A DNA stretch of 64,000 nt from Pseudomonadota bacterium (lineage in GTDB: Bacteria; Myxococcota_A; Polyangia; Polyangiales; Polyangiaceae): positions 1-64,000 of the forward strand of contig JAEYWK010000205.1 of NCBI GenBank assembly GCA_023431345.1, read 5' to 3'. Position 1 is the stretch's first letter, and every line of letters starts with the position of its first letter. The position numbers and the translations under genes are program-made. Below the pieces are notes generated by a model that did no database searches, was not told where the DNA came from, and saw nothing but the letters and a program-made list of their open reading frames with translations. Positions 43,392-53,332 of this stretch are shown here, one piece after another.

Positions 43392-44795
43392 ATGTTGAAA
43401 CGTCATCAGAACTTAATCGGTGGACTCGCGGGTTTGCTGGATGTCACCATCATCGTAGCAGCGTGGCTGCTGTCTTATTGGCTGCGCTTTTCCTGGCCCG
43501 TCATCCCCGTCACGAAGGGCTTCCCCGAGTTCTCGGCCTACGTCGCGCTAACCCCGTTCGTGGCGCTGCTGTGGCTCGCCGTGTTCGCGTCCTTGCGGGT
43601 GTATCAGTTCAGCCGCTCCTTCGAGCCGATGAAGGAGATGCAGGCGCTGCTCAAGGCCCACGGCCTTGCGCTGCTACTGTTCTTCACCCTCACGTACTTG
43701 TTCGAGGCTTACAAGTACTCGCGCCTCGTGACGCTCTACTTCGGCGCCCTGTCCGCGGTGGGCCTCGTCGCCGGGCGACTGCTCGTACGCAGCGCGTTTC
43801 GAGCCATGCGCCTGCGCGGCTTCAATCTGCGCAGCATCGTCATCGTGGGTGAAGGCCCGGCGGTCGAACGGCTCGTCGATCGCATCGACGGATTTCCGGA
43901 GCTCGGGCTGCGCGTGCGCGGCATCGTCACCCACGAGAGCTCGGGCACCGTGGGCGTGGCCGGTAAGCCGGTTCTCGGCCATTTCCCCGACATCGCCGGC
44001 ATCATCGAGCAGAGCCGCGCCGACGAGGTGCTGATAGCTCTGCCCTGGTCGCAGCAGGACGAAGTATCACGAATCTTGGAGCTGCTGAAGGACGAGACGG
44101 TCGACGTCCGCCTCGTGCCCGACGTGCACGCTTACGTCACGCTCGGCTGCGAGGTCGAAGATTTCGACGGGCTGCCCGTGGTGCGCATCAACGACTCGCC
44201 GCTGATCGGCTGGTACGCGGCCGCGAAGCGCGCGCTCGACATCGTCGTGGCCAGCGTCGCGCTCATCCTGCTGTCGCCGCTGCTCCTCGTCATTGCAGCT
44301 CTCGTCAAGCTGCTGGGCGGCCCTGGCCCCGTGCTGTACCGACAGGAGCGCATGGGTCTCGATGGGCGCACCTTCGAGATGCTCAAGTTCCGCTCGATGC
44401 GCGCGGACGCGGAGGACAAAACCGGCGCGGTGTGGGCGCGCGAGACGGACGATCGACGCACGGTGCTGGGCACCATCTTGCGCAAGACCAGCCTCGATGA
44501 GCTACCTCAGCTCTGGAACGTGCTGTGCGGCGAGATGTCGCTGGTCGGGCCTCGCCCCGAGCGGCCGGTCTTCGTGCACAAGTTCCGCAAAGAGATTCCT
44601 CACTACATGCTGCGTCACAAGGTGAAGGCCGGCATCACCGGCTGGGCGCAGGTCAACGGCTGGCGCGGCAACACGTCGCTGCGCCGCCGCATCGAGTGCG
44701 ACCTGTATTACATCCAGAATTGGTCGTTGGCGCTCGATCTCAAGATCCTGACGCTAACGCTCTGGAAAGGGTTCGTGAACAAGAATGCCTACTAG
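43392..44795 (+). CDS. Undecaprenyl-phosphate sugar phosphotransferase (priming enzyme)
   Basis: Starts polymer assembly by moving a sugar-1-phosphate, by family usually glucose, to undecaprenyl phosphate. The 467-residue protein has four N-terminal helices and a nucleotide-binding-like soluble part (SIVIVGEGPAVERLVDRID). A fifth helix leads to the catalytic PHPT domain with MLKFRSMR, KTSLDELPQLWNV, GEMSLVGPRPE and KAGITGWAQVNGWRG. The ATG at 43392 has an AGGT site. This matches the WcaJ/PssY type. Confidence 0.94.
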   Translation: MLKRHQNLIGGLAGLLDVTIIVAAWLLSYWLRFSWPVIPVTKGFPEFSAYVALTPFVALLWLAVFASLRVYQFSRSFEPMKEMQALLKAHGLALLLFFTLTYLFEAYKYSRLVTLYFGALSAVGLVAGRLLVRSAFRAMRLRGFNLRSIVIVGEGPAVERLVDRIDGFPELGLRVRGIVTHESSGTVGVAGKPVLGHFPDIAGIIEQSRADEVLIALPWSQQDEVSRILELLKDETVDVRLVPDVHAYVTLGCEVEDFDGLPVVRINDSPLIGWYAAAKRALDIVVASVALILLSPLLLVIAALVKLLGGPGPVLYRQERMGLDGRTFEMLKFRSMRADAEDKTGAVWARETDDRRTVLGTILRKTSLDELPQLWNVLCGEMSLVGPRPERPVFVHKFRKEIPHYMLRHKVKAGITGWAQVNGWRGNTSLRRRIECDLYYIQNWSLALDLKILTLTLWKGFVNKNAY

Positions 44796-47352
44796 AGATG
44801 AGAGCGCGCGCCCGTCCCCGGCGCGCGCGCCAGACGGATTCGTACGGCGAGCCGACGCGCTCGACGTTCAGCAGCTGTGGCACACGCTGCGCAGCCACTA
44901 TCGGCTGATCTTCGGCATCGGCTTGTGCGTGTTCGCGGCCGTGATGACAGCGACGTTGCTGTCGCGCATGGAGTTTCGTTCCATGGGGCGGCTCTACCTC
45001 GGCGAGCTCGAGTCGGGCAGCCCGCACGCCCGCAGCAAGGAAGAGATCGAGATCTCCGCCGGTAGCCAGGGCATCGTCGGCAGCGAAATCGAAATCATCC
45101 AGAGCCGGTCGCTGGTGTCCAAGGCGATCTTGGAGTCCGGCTTGAACGTCGCGATCGCGAGCGTCGGCGCCGAGCAGCCTCGCTACGGCAAGTGGCTCTT
45201 GTCACGGCGTGATCCGCTGTTGCTCGACGTGGCTTCGGAGGAGATCGTCGCCAAGAATACGCTGCTCACCGACGAGCGCGCCCAAGAGCAAGCCTACGTG
45301 CTCCGCTTCCTCGGACCGGAGGAGTACGAGGTGTTCCGCGAAGAGCGCAGCCTCGGTAAGGGCAAGCTGGGCGAGGTGCTGAAGGTGCCGGGCGCGGATC
45401 TGCACTTCGTCGCGGGCAAGCACAAGACGCCGCATCGCGGCTCGGAGTACCAGATCTTGGTGCGGCCGCTGCTCACGGTCATCGACTCCACGCTGAAGTC
45501 GCTGCAGGTGACGGCGCCCAAGCCGAGCCCGCAGTCGCCGCCCGTCAACGTCGTGACGCTCGAGTTCAAGTCCGGCTCGCCGCGCACCTCGGCGCTCTTC
45601 CTCGAGCGCCTGATCGCCGCGTACTTGGCGGAGCGACAGTCTTGGAAGGTCGAAGACGCGGCGGCGGCCGAGGCGTTCGTGGGGGCGCAGCTCGCCACCG
45701 TGCGCAGCTCGCTCGACGAGTTGCAGTCGAAGCTCGCCGCCTACCGCAGCTCCAACCGCGTCGTGGTGCTCGACAACGAGGCCAAGGCGATGATCGAGCA
45801 GATCGGTAAGTACGAGGAGCAACGCGTCGCGGCCCGCCTCGAGGTCGCCGCGCTCGCGGACGTGAAGCGCACGCTGAAAGGGCCGAACCCCCCCGTCGGG
45901 GCCTTCCTGGTGGGCGAGGCCGACGACAAAGTCCTCGAAGGTATGGCCCGCTCGCTCTCCGAAGCGCGCCAAAAGTTGACCGATCTCGACAGCCGCTTCA
46001 ACGAGGCCGCGCCTGAGATTCGTGATCAACGCGCGCAGGTGGAAGCGCAGCTCGAAGGCATTCGCAATTACGTATCGAGCCGCGCCGCTCGCGCGCAAGA
46101 GAATTTGAGCGCCCTCAGCGGCATCATCGGCCAGTACGAGAAGAAGCTGCAGTCGGTGCCCGGGGCGGAGCTGGGGCTCGCTCAGCTGTCGCGAGAGGCC
46201 GACGTCTACAGCCGCACCTACTCCTACTTGCTGGAGCGTCAGCAACAGACCGCGATCATCAAGGCCTCGACGCTGTCGAAGAACCGCGTGCTCGACGTGC
46301 CGCAGCCTCCGCTGCGGGAAGCTTCGCCGAAGCTGATGCTTCGCCTCGTCAGCGCTCCGCTCGGCTTGCTGCTCGGCATCGTGCTGGTGCTGGCGCGCAG
46401 CTTCTTCGCAGGGACGTTCCAGAGCGAAGGCGACGCGCGCGCGGTCATCGGCGGCGCGCCGGTCCTGGCGCTGCTGCCCAGGCGAGCGGGCCGCCGCGGG
46501 GAGCGCGCGCGCTCCTTCGACGTGATCGGCCCCGACGCCGAGTCGTCGTTCGGGGAAGCGTTCCGCACCCTGCGCACCAAGCTCTACCGCGAGCTCGGGG
46601 CGCAGACGGGCAAGGTGCTGCTCGTCAGCTCCGCGAGCGCGGGGGACGGGAAGACGACGTGCTCGCTCGGCTTGGCCGCGATGCTGGCCGCGGACGGCAA
46701 GCGGGTATTGGTCATCGACGCCGATCTGCGCGGCGACAACCAGGCCAGGCTGTTCGATGAGACCCACCCCCAGCCCGTCGGCTTGCGCGAGGTGCTGCGC
46801 GGCGAGGAAGAGTGGGAAAGCGCGGTGTTGCCGATGAAGGCGGCGGCTGGGCATTTCTACGTCCTCCCCGCGGGCGGCACGGCCCCCGCCGAGCTGCTGT
46901 CGAGCCGGCGCATGGTTGAGCTGATCGCCGACGCTCGCCAGCGCTGCGATTTCGTGATCATCGACGCGCCCGCATTTCCGGAAGTGTCGGACGCGCTCGT
47001 CCTGTCGAGCTTGGTCGACGCGACGCTCAGCGTGATTCGTCTCGGTAACACGCCGCGCCGCACCGCGCTCGAGCACCTACGAGGGCTACGTGAGGCGGGG
47101 CCCGTGCATGCCGTCATCCTCAGCGGGGTCAGTGACTCGGTGCCGCGGCGTAAGAGCGCGCGCCCGCAGCGCGAGCCGGTGCTGGAGACCGCGCCCGAGC
47201 CCAACTTTCGCAAGTGGACTCGCGGTCGCGCCGTGGCCTGGTGGGCGGCGGGGCTGCTGCTGGCCGTCGGCGTGGCGGTGACGGTGGCGTCCATGTCGCC
47301 GCGCGCGGCCGAGGTGATCAGCGCTGCGATTTCGTTCCGCCACGCGAGCTGA
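44785..47352 (+). CDS. Wzc-type polysaccharide co-polymerase and tyrosine autokinase
   Basis: Controls chain length and export together with Wza. The 855-residue protein has an N-terminal membrane helix, a Wzz-type domain and a long coiled-coil region (about residues 280-470). A second helix (LVSAPLGLLLGIVLVLARSF) and a cytoplasmic BY-kinase domain follow. Walker A is SSASAGDGKTT, A-prime is VLVIDADLRGD and Walker B is FVIIDAPAF. No tyrosine is present in the last 100 residues. Instead there is an extra C-terminal transmembrane helix (WWAAGLLLAVGVAVTVASM), which is unusual. Its start overlaps the previous stop by 11 bases. Confidence 0.92.
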   Translation: MPTRDESARPSPARAPDGFVRRADALDVQQLWHTLRSHYRLIFGIGLCVFAAVMTATLLSRMEFRSMGRLYLGELESGSPHARSKEEIEISAGSQGIVGSEIEIIQSRSLVSKAILESGLNVAIASVGAEQPRYGKWLLSRRDPLLLDVASEEIVAKNTLLTDERAQEQAYVLRFLGPEEYEVFREERSLGKGKLGEVLKVPGADLHFVAGKHKTPHRGSEYQILVRPLLTVIDSTLKSLQVTAPKPSPQSPPVNVVTLEFKSGSPRTSALFLERLIAAYLAERQSWKVEDAAAAEAFVGAQLATVRSSLDELQSKLAAYRSSNRVVVLDNEAKAMIEQIGKYEEQRVAARLEVAALADVKRTLKGPNPPVGAFLVGEADDKVLEGMARSLSEARQKLTDLDSRFNEAAPEIRDQRAQVEAQLEGIRNYVSSRAARAQENLSALSGIIGQYEKKLQSVPGAELGLAQLSREADVYSRTYSYLLERQQQTAIIKASTLSKNRVLDVPQPPLREASPKLMLRLVSAPLGLLLGIVLVLARSFFAGTFQSEGDARAVIGGAPVLALLPRRAGRRGERARSFDVIGPDAESSFGEAFRTLRTKLYRELGAQTGKVLLVSSASAGDGKTTCSLGLAAMLAADGKRVLVIDADLRGDNQARLFDETHPQPVGLREVLRGEEEWESAVLPMKAAAGHFYVLPAGGTAPAELLSSRRMVELIADARQRCDFVIIDAPAFPEVSDALVLSSLVDATLSVIRLGNTPRRTALEHLRGLREAGPVHAVILSGVSDSVPRRKSARPQREPVLETAPEPNFRKWTRGRAVAWWAAGLLLAVGVAVTVASMSPRAAEVISAAISFRHAS

Positions 47353-47366
47353 GCCTGGAGCTGAAG

Positions 47367-48398
47367 ATGACGAATGTCTTGATGGTCGTACCGACCTTGA
47401 ACGAAGCCCCTCATATCGAGCGCGTCTTGCGCCAACTGCTCGAGACCGCTCGCGAGTCGCTCGCGCTGCGAGTCGTGGTCGCCGACGGCGGTAGCACCGA
47501 CGGCACGCGCCAGATCGTGGAGCAGCTGAGCCGAAGCGAGCCGCGGCTGCGCCTGATGCCGAACCCGGACCGGGTGCAGAGCGCGGCTGTCAACTGGGCG
47601 GTGCGGCGCTTCGGCCATGACGCCGACGTGCTGATCCGCTGCGACGCGCACGCCGACTACCCCCACGACTACTGCGGGCGCCTCGTGGATACGCTGGAGC
47701 GCACCGGCGCGGACGCGGTCGTGGTTCCCCTCGATTCGTGCGGCGAAACCGCGCTGCAGCGCGCCATCGCCTGGGTCTCCAACTCGCCGATCGGAACCGG
47801 CGGCTCCGCGCACCGCGCCGGCCGCCGCAGCGGCTTCGTCGACCACGGCCATCACGCCGCCTTTCGCATGCGCAGCTTTCGCGCCGCGGGGGGCTACGAT
47901 CCGACCTTCACTCACAACGAGGACGCCGAGCTCGACTGCCGCCAGCGAGCGCTCGGCGCGCGCATCTACCTGGATAGCGAGATTCGCGTCTGCTACTCCC
48001 CTCGAAAGTCGCTGCCGGCCCTCTACCGTCAGTACTTCAAGTACGGGGAAGGGCGCTCGCGCACCGTGCGCCGTCACCCTCACTCGCTCAGACTGCGGCA
48101 GCTGGCGGTGCCCGCGCACCTGCTCGCATCCACGGTCGCCTTGGCGGCGGCGCCCTGGGAGCCGTGGCTTCTGCTCTGGCCCGCGCTCTACGCGTGCGCG
48201 CTGATGCTGGTCTCGTGCAAGCTCGTGCTGCAGCACCGCTCAGCTGCGGCGCTGCTGTGCGCCGTCGCCGCGCTCACGATGCACGCGGCTTGGGCCCTCG
48301 GCTTCATTGCCGGGTTTTGGGCGCACCGCGAGCGCTTGTGGGCGAGCCACATGGCCGTCCCCTTGCGCGCCCGCCCGATCACGGGAGAGATTTCTTGA
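47367..48398 (+). CDS. Family 2 glycosyltransferase, ExoA-like
   Basis: A 343-residue GT2 enzyme with VVPTLNEAPHIERVL, ADGGSTDGT, and RCDAHADYPHDY as the metal-binding part. It also has FVDHGHHAAFRMRSF and THNEDAELDCRQ, and C-terminal membrane helices. The order resembles succinoglycan ExoA. A GGAG site precedes the ATG at 47367. Linkage and sugar cannot be assigned. Confidence 0.9.
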   Translation: MTNVLMVVPTLNEAPHIERVLRQLLETARESLALRVVVADGGSTDGTRQIVEQLSRSEPRLRLMPNPDRVQSAAVNWAVRRFGHDADVLIRCDAHADYPHDYCGRLVDTLERTGADAVVVPLDSCGETALQRAIAWVSNSPIGTGGSAHRAGRRSGFVDHGHHAAFRMRSFRAAGGYDPTFTHNEDAELDCRQRALGARIYLDSEIRVCYSPRKSLPALYRQYFKYGEGRSRTVRRHPHSLRLRQLAVPAHLLASTVALAAAPWEPWLLLWPALYACALMLVSCKLVLQHRSAAALLCAVAALTMHAAWALGFIAGFWAHRERLWASHMAVPLRARPITGEIS

Positions 48399-49570
48399 GC
48401 GAAGCGCTGCGAGTCTTGCTCGTGGATCCGTCGTTGTTCACGGCGCCCTACGACGCTGCCCTCACCGAAGGCTTGTTAGAGGTCGGGGTGGAGCCGCTGT
48501 GGGCGGTGCGTCCCACGCGCGAGGCGGATCGCCAAGAGCTGCCCGAGGCGCGCTCATTGCCGCTGTTTTACGGGTGGATCGAGCGACAGGCCTGGCTGCC
48601 GCCGCGGCTCCGGTCGGCCGCCAAGGGGCTCGCTCACGTGGTTGGCTTGGGTCGGCTCGTCTCACGGGCCGTGGCCGAGCGCCCTGATGCCGTGCACTTT
48701 CAGTGGGTGGTCGTCCCGCCGCTCGATAGCCTGGCGATGGCGCTGCTGCGCCTCTACCGACCGCTCGTCCTCACCGTTCACGATACGGTGCCCTACAACG
48801 GCGACCGTCTGTCGCCGCTGCAGCGCTGGGGCTTCGAGCTGCCGCTGCGCCTCGCGGATCGGATCATCGTCCACACCCGCTCGGGTCGTGACGCGCTCTT
48901 GGCGCGGGGCGTGCCGGCGGAGAAGCTAGCCGTCATCCCCCACGGTGCGCTGCCGCTTCACGCCGCGCCCCCGGCTGTCTCTACCTACCCGGACGATGGT
49001 CGCTACCGCTTCGTGCTCTTTGGCGAGCTCAAGCCGTACAAGGGGCTGGATGTGCTGCTCGAGGCGCTCGCTCTCGTCGACCCCGAGCTGCGCGAGCAGC
49101 TCCATGTCGTGGTCGCTGGCCGCCCGCGCATGGACCTACGACCGCTGCTCGAGCGCCGCCGCGAGCTCGGGCTCGAGCGTGTCGTCGACGTGCGGCCGCA
49201 GCGCCTGAGCGAAGCGGAGATGGCCGACCTGTTCCAGGCCGCGGATTGCTTCTTGTTCCCCTACCGTCAAATCGACGCCAGCGGCGTCTACTACCTGGTA
49301 AAATCGCTGGGAAAGTGGCTGATCGCGAGCCGGGTCGGCATCTTCGCCGAAGATCTCGGCGAGCAACACGGCGAGCTCGTTCCCGTCGCGGATCCTAGCG
49401 CGCTCGCGGCGGCGATCAGCGAGGCGGTCAAAGCCAGGCGCCACGCGCCGGCGGCTGGAGCCGGCAGCGACTGGAGCGAGATCGGTCGGCTCACACGAGC
49501 GCTTTACGAAGACGCGCGCGCGGCCCGGGCCGGCGCCTTCTCGGGCGCCCGCCTCGGAGCCTCCGGATGA
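48395..49570 (+). CDS. Family 4-type glycosyltransferase
   Basis: GT-B glycosyltransferase of 391 residues. The C-terminal half shows FVLFGELKPYKGLDVLLEAL and FQAADCFLFPYRQIDASGV, the GT4 donor-binding region. The N-terminal half has VLTVHDTVPYN and ADRIIVHTRSGRD. The start is a TTG overlapping the previous stop as TTGA; no nearby ATG fits. It is coupled to the polymerase gene downstream. Confidence 0.88.
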   Translation: MSEALRVLLVDPSLFTAPYDAALTEGLLEVGVEPLWAVRPTREADRQELPEARSLPLFYGWIERQAWLPPRLRSAAKGLAHVVGLGRLVSRAVAERPDAVHFQWVVVPPLDSLAMALLRLYRPLVLTVHDTVPYNGDRLSPLQRWGFELPLRLADRIIVHTRSGRDALLARGVPAEKLAVIPHGALPLHAAPPAVSTYPDDGRYRFVLFGELKPYKGLDVLLEALALVDPELREQLHVVVAGRPRMDLRPLLERRRELGLERVVDVRPQRLSEAEMADLFQAADCFLFPYRQIDASGVYYLVKSLGKWLIASRVGIFAEDLGEQHGELVPVADPSALAAAISEAVKARRHAPAAGAGSDWSEIGRLTRALYEDARAARAGAFSGARLGASG

Positions 49571-50829
49571 CCACGCTCGAGCTGGCCGGCGTCGACCAAC
49601 GCGCCCGTACGCTCGTGCGCGCCGGTCTGGTGGCTCTGCTGCTCTCGGCCACCGTGCTCGAGCGCTTCGGGGTCAACGCTGGCTCGCTGTCCACCAGCGT
49701 GGCCTTGGTCGTCGGCTACGCCTTCCTGGGTATCGCGGCGCTGGCGGGGGCGCTCTCGCTCTCGTTCGAGCGTTGCCTGCTGTTTGGCGTCTGCCTGACC
49801 GTCGGGCTGCTCAGCCTGCTCGTGAACGAAGGCGCGTCGTCGGCTCCCTCGCTGCTCCTGCTCGGCGCGATGTACCTGCCGTTCGTGTTCGTGCTCAAGC
49901 CCGGCAGCTTGTCGGCCGAAGGCGACGCCGCGTGGGTGATGGACCGCTTCCTGGATATCGGCTTGTTTTGTGCGGTCTGCGGCGTGCTGCAGTTCGGGCT
50001 GCAGTCGGTCGTGCACGCTGATTGGTTGTTCGACTTCACCCGCTACATCCCGGAAAAGCTGCGCGCTTCGGGCACTTTCAACACGGTGATCCCGATGGGG
50101 TCGTTCAACAAGTCGAACGGCTTCTTCTTTCGCGAGCCATCCGGCTTCTCGTTCTTGATGGCAGTGGCGGTGATCGGTGAAGCCTTCACTCGTCGCCGCA
50201 AGGCGCGGCTGGCCGTGCTGGGCCTAGCCCTGTTGCTCACCTACTCGGGCACGGGTCTGCTCGCGCTCCTGCTCGGCACCCTCTACCCGCTGGGGCCCAA
50301 GACGCTGCTGCGCCTCGGGGTGGTCGCGCTCGCCGGCAGCGTGGTGTTCTGGCTGTTCGGCGACGCGCTGAACCTCTCTTTCACGCTCGGTCGCGTCGCT
50401 GAGTTCAACTCCAGCTACAGCAGTGGCTACATGCGCTACGTCGCGCCGGGCCGGCTGGTGAGCGAGAGCATCGACTCTTCGCTGTGGGCGCCTTGGCTCG
50501 GCCACGGACCCGGCACCATCTTCCGCACCGTCCGCGACTACGAGTTTCACGATCCCACTTGGGCCAAGCTGCTGTTCGAGTACGGGCTCAGCGGGTTCGT
50601 GGCCTTCGTGACGCTGTTCTTGCTCATGCTTCGCCGCCCCGACGTGCCGCTGCAAGTGCGGGCAGCCATCTTCTGGGGCTGGCTCATCATGGGTGGACAC
50701 TTGCTGTCACCCGAGTTGAACTTCCTCGCGCTCTCTCTGATCGGCTTCACCCCGCTCGGCAGCAGAGAGCGTCAGGCCGTCGACGAGCCCATGCCGAGCG
50801 CAGCCGCGCCCGCGATCGCTTCCTCATGA
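49567..50829 (+). CDS. Wzy-like O-antigen/exopolysaccharide polymerase
   Basis: A 420-residue protein with about eleven hydrophobic helices and a large periplasmic loop (ALNLSFTLGRVAEFNSSYSS through WLGHGPGTIFRTVRDYEF). That loop is typical of Wzy/WaaL-type polymerases, as is the pattern GHGPGT followed by LLFEYGLSG. It polymerises repeat units at the periplasmic face. The ATG overlaps the previous stop as ATGA. Confidence 0.87.
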   Translation: MTTLELAGVDQRARTLVRAGLVALLLSATVLERFGVNAGSLSTSVALVVGYAFLGIAALAGALSLSFERCLLFGVCLTVGLLSLLVNEGASSAPSLLLLGAMYLPFVFVLKPGSLSAEGDAAWVMDRFLDIGLFCAVCGVLQFGLQSVVHADWLFDFTRYIPEKLRASGTFNTVIPMGSFNKSNGFFFREPSGFSFLMAVAVIGEAFTRRRKARLAVLGLALLLTYSGTGLLALLLGTLYPLGPKTLLRLGVVALAGSVVFWLFGDALNLSFTLGRVAEFNSSYSSGYMRYVAPGRLVSESIDSSLWAPWLGHGPGTIFRTVRDYEFHDPTWAKLLFEYGLSGFVAFVTLFLLMLRRPDVPLQVRAAIFWGWLIMGGHLLSPELNFLALSLIGFTPLGSRERQAVDEPMPSAAAPAIASS

Positions 50830-51836
50830 CCAACAGCGCACCCCTGATCAGCGTGATTGTCACCTGTTACAACTACGGGCGCTACGTCGCGGGCGCGATT
50901 CAGAGCGCGCTCCAGCAGAGCTACCCTCGCGTCGAGGTGATCGTCGTGAACGACGGCTCGACCGACGACTCGCTCGAGACCATCCAGCGCTTCGCGGACC
51001 GCGTGCGCATCATCGATCAGCCGAATCAGGGCTCCATCCCCGCATACAATCGCGGCTTCGCCGAGTCGACGGGCGACATCATCGTGCTGCTCGACGCCGA
51101 CGATCGGCTCGAGCCGGAGGCGCTCGCCAACGTAGCCGCGGTGTGGTCGGAGCGCGTCGCCAAGGTGCAGTGGGATCTGTCGATCATCGACGCGGAGGGC
51201 CGCGATCTGGGGCGAAAGTTCTGTCACTTCGGGCCAGACTACGACGCCGACCGCGTCAAGGAGTCGTTCCGGCGCACGGGTACCTATCGCTGGCCGGTCT
51301 CGGTCGGCAACGCGTACTCGCGCTGGTTCGCCGAGGCGATGTTTCCGCTCTCGCCTGCGCTCGGCCCCGACGGCGCCCTGAACACGGTCGCGCCCGTCTA
51401 CGGTGAGGTGGTGACGATCTCCAAGGTGCTCGCTCGCTACCGCGTGCACGGGCAGAACATGTGGTCGAACACCGGCAGCGACGCCAGCCGTCTACCGGCC
51501 CGTATCGAGCAGCGCGCCTCCGAGCTGGCGCTGATGGCCGAGCACGCCCGTGCGCGCGGCGTCGAGGTGCCGAGCGAGAACGCTCTCGATCACGAGATCG
51601 CGTTCGTGAACTACCGCATGATGGCCAAGACGCTGGGCTTGCCCTACCACGGCGCCGAGTCCGACTCTCGGCTCGGCCTGCTCTGGCGTGCGCTGCGAGT
51701 GCTGCGTAACGAGCGCTACCCCGCCAAGCTCACGCTCGCTCACGCCCTTTGGTTCGGCGCGCTGGCGGTGACGCCCAAGGGGCCCGCCGGGCGGCTGATG
51801 CGCCTGCGCTTTCAGCGCGGGCAGAGGCGGTCATGA
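50826..51836 (+). CDS. Family 2 glycosyltransferase
   Basis: A GT-A enzyme of 336 residues with ISVIVTCYNYGRYVAGAI, VNDGSTDDS and LLDADDRLEP. It shares the block with NAYSRWFAEAMFPL and the ARYRVHGQN motif with the GT2 at 41980, so the two are paralogues within the locus. The ATG at 50826 overlaps the polymerase stop as ATGA. Specificity unknown. Confidence 0.9.
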   Translation: MTNSAPLISVIVTCYNYGRYVAGAIQSALQQSYPRVEVIVVNDGSTDDSLETIQRFADRVRIIDQPNQGSIPAYNRGFAESTGDIIVLLDADDRLEPEALANVAAVWSERVAKVQWDLSIIDAEGRDLGRKFCHFGPDYDADRVKESFRRTGTYRWPVSVGNAYSRWFAEAMFPLSPALGPDGALNTVAPVYGEVVTISKVLARYRVHGQNMWSNTGSDASRLPARIEQRASELALMAEHARARGVEVPSENALDHEIAFVNYRMMAKTLGLPYHGAESDSRLGLLWRALRVLRNERYPAKLTLAHALWFGALAVTPKGPAGRLMRLRFQRGQRRS

Positions 51837-53332
51837 GCCTGGATCGCCAGAAAGCAGCCAAGAGCGCGCTGTGGAGCTTGGTCGAGAACGGCGGCCTCTC
51901 GCTGATTTCGATGGGCACGCTGGTCATCTACACGCGGCTGCTCTCGACCGCCGAATTTGGCCTGTTCGCGGTGGCGTTGGCGCTCGTGGAGATGCTGCAA
52001 GTGCTCGTGACCATGCTCTTTCACGACGCGCTCGTGCAGCGTAAGGAGGTCCGGGAGCTTCACTACGATACCGCGTTCAGCTTCGGGCTCGGGCTCAGCC
52101 TGGTGCTGATGCTCGTGACCGTGCTCGGGTCGCGCGCTCTTTCGGGGGCGCTCGGCGACGCTCGAGCCGCGCCCGTGCTGTGCGCGCTGACCTTGTGCTT
52201 TCCGGCGGCGGCCATCAGCGCGACGATCGTGGCGCGCCAGCGGCGGGAGCTCGCGTTTCGGCCGCTGGCCTTGCGCTCGCTGCTCGGCAGGCTGGTTGGC
52301 GCCGCGCTCGGCATCGCCTTGATCGTGGCGGGCGCCGGCATCTGGGGCCTGATCGCGCAGCAAGTGCTGATTCAAGCGGTGGGCACCGCCTTCCTGTGGG
52401 CCACCTGCACGGAGCGGCCCCGCCTTCGCTTCGGACGCCGAGAGCTGCGCGAGCTCCTCGGCTTCGGCGCGCTCTCGATGGGCTCGCTCTTCCTGTCGTT
52501 CGGCATCAAGCGCGTCTTCACGGTCGCGGTCGGGCTGCTGCTCGGCATCGAGCTGGCTGGCTATTTGAACCTCGCCTTTCGCACCATCGACGTGCTCTGG
52601 GCCATCGCGTCCACCGCCGCCACTCAGGTGGCGCTGCCGCTGCTGTCGAGCCTGCAGAACGACGTCGAGCGGTTGAAGCGCGCCTTCCGGCTCGCCATGA
52701 GCCTCGTTTGCATGATCCTGTACTCGTCGTTCATCGGCATCGGCGTCGTCGCGCCGGAGCTGGTGGAGGCGATGTTCGGGGCCAAATGGCTGCCGGCCGC
52801 GCCCTACGTGAGCGCGCTCGCCTGCCTCGTGATCCTGCAAGCGCCGCGGGTGCTGGTCGGCCCGCTGCTGACCGCCCTCGGCCGCCCGAAAGACTTGCTG
52901 ATCGGGCGTGTGGTAGAATTGACTTTCGTCCTTGTGGCGGTGCTCGCTTCGCAGCTCCCTTCCCTGGGCTGGGCCGTCGGCATCTGGATGCTGCGCGAGC
53001 TGATCGGGCTGCCCGTGAACGTACGGCAGCTGCAGCGCGCGTCGGGCTTCGCCGTGCTCGACCAGTTTCGCGGCGCCTTCGTGCCCCTCGTGTCGGCGCT
53101 GGTGATGGCGCTGGCGGTGCTCTCCCTCCGCTTCGTGTTGCCTGCGTCGTGGGGCGCACCACTGCGACTGCTGGCCTTGATTCCGGTCGGCGCGCTCAGC
53201 TTCGGGCTGCTGAGCTTCGTCTTGAACCGCGAGCTGTTCAAGACCCTGCTCGAGCTCGGTCGCGCCGCGCTGCGCAAGGCGAAGCCGCAGCCGTCGCTGG
53301 GGCCGGCGCTGCCCTTGGGGCACCCGTCGTGA
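51833..53332 (+). CDS. Wzx-type lipid-linked oligosaccharide flippase
   Basis: A polysaccharide-transport-family flippase of 499 residues with about twelve to fourteen helices. The N-terminal ALWSLVENGGLSLISMGTLVIYTRLLSTAEFG resembles this family when read in two halves. Later come GYLNLAFRTIDVLWAIAS and FGAKWLPAAPYVSALACL. It moves undecaprenyl-linked repeat units across the inner membrane for Wzy. The ATG at 51833 overlaps the glycosyltransferase stop as ATGA. Confidence 0.92.
   Translation: MSLDRQKAAKSALWSLVENGGLSLISMGTLVIYTRLLSTAEFGLFAVALALVEMLQVLVTMLFHDALVQRKEVRELHYDTAFSFGLGLSLVLMLVTVLGSRALSGALGDARAAPVLCALTLCFPAAAISATIVARQRRELAFRPLALRSLLGRLVGAALGIALIVAGAGIWGLIAQQVLIQAVGTAFLWATCTERPRLRFGRRELRELLGFGALSMGSLFLSFGIKRVFTVAVGLLLGIELAGYLNLAFRTIDVLWAIASTAATQVALPLLSSLQNDVERLKRAFRLAMSLVCMILYSSFIGIGVVAPELVEAMFGAKWLPAAPYVSALACLVILQAPRVLVGPLLTALGRPKDLLIGRVVELTFVLVAVLASQLPSLGWAVGIWMLRELIGLPVNVRQLQRASGFAVLDQFRGAFVPLVSALVMALAVLSLRFVLPASWGAPLRLLALIPVGALSFGLLSFVLNRELFKTLLELGRAALRKAKPQPSLGPALPLGHPS

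Noticed and set aside
52180..53328. Plus-strand frame running into the GH16 gene
   Set aside because: Overlaps the flippase in another frame and is Arg/Ala-rich; the lipobox and GTGA overlap place the start at 53329.
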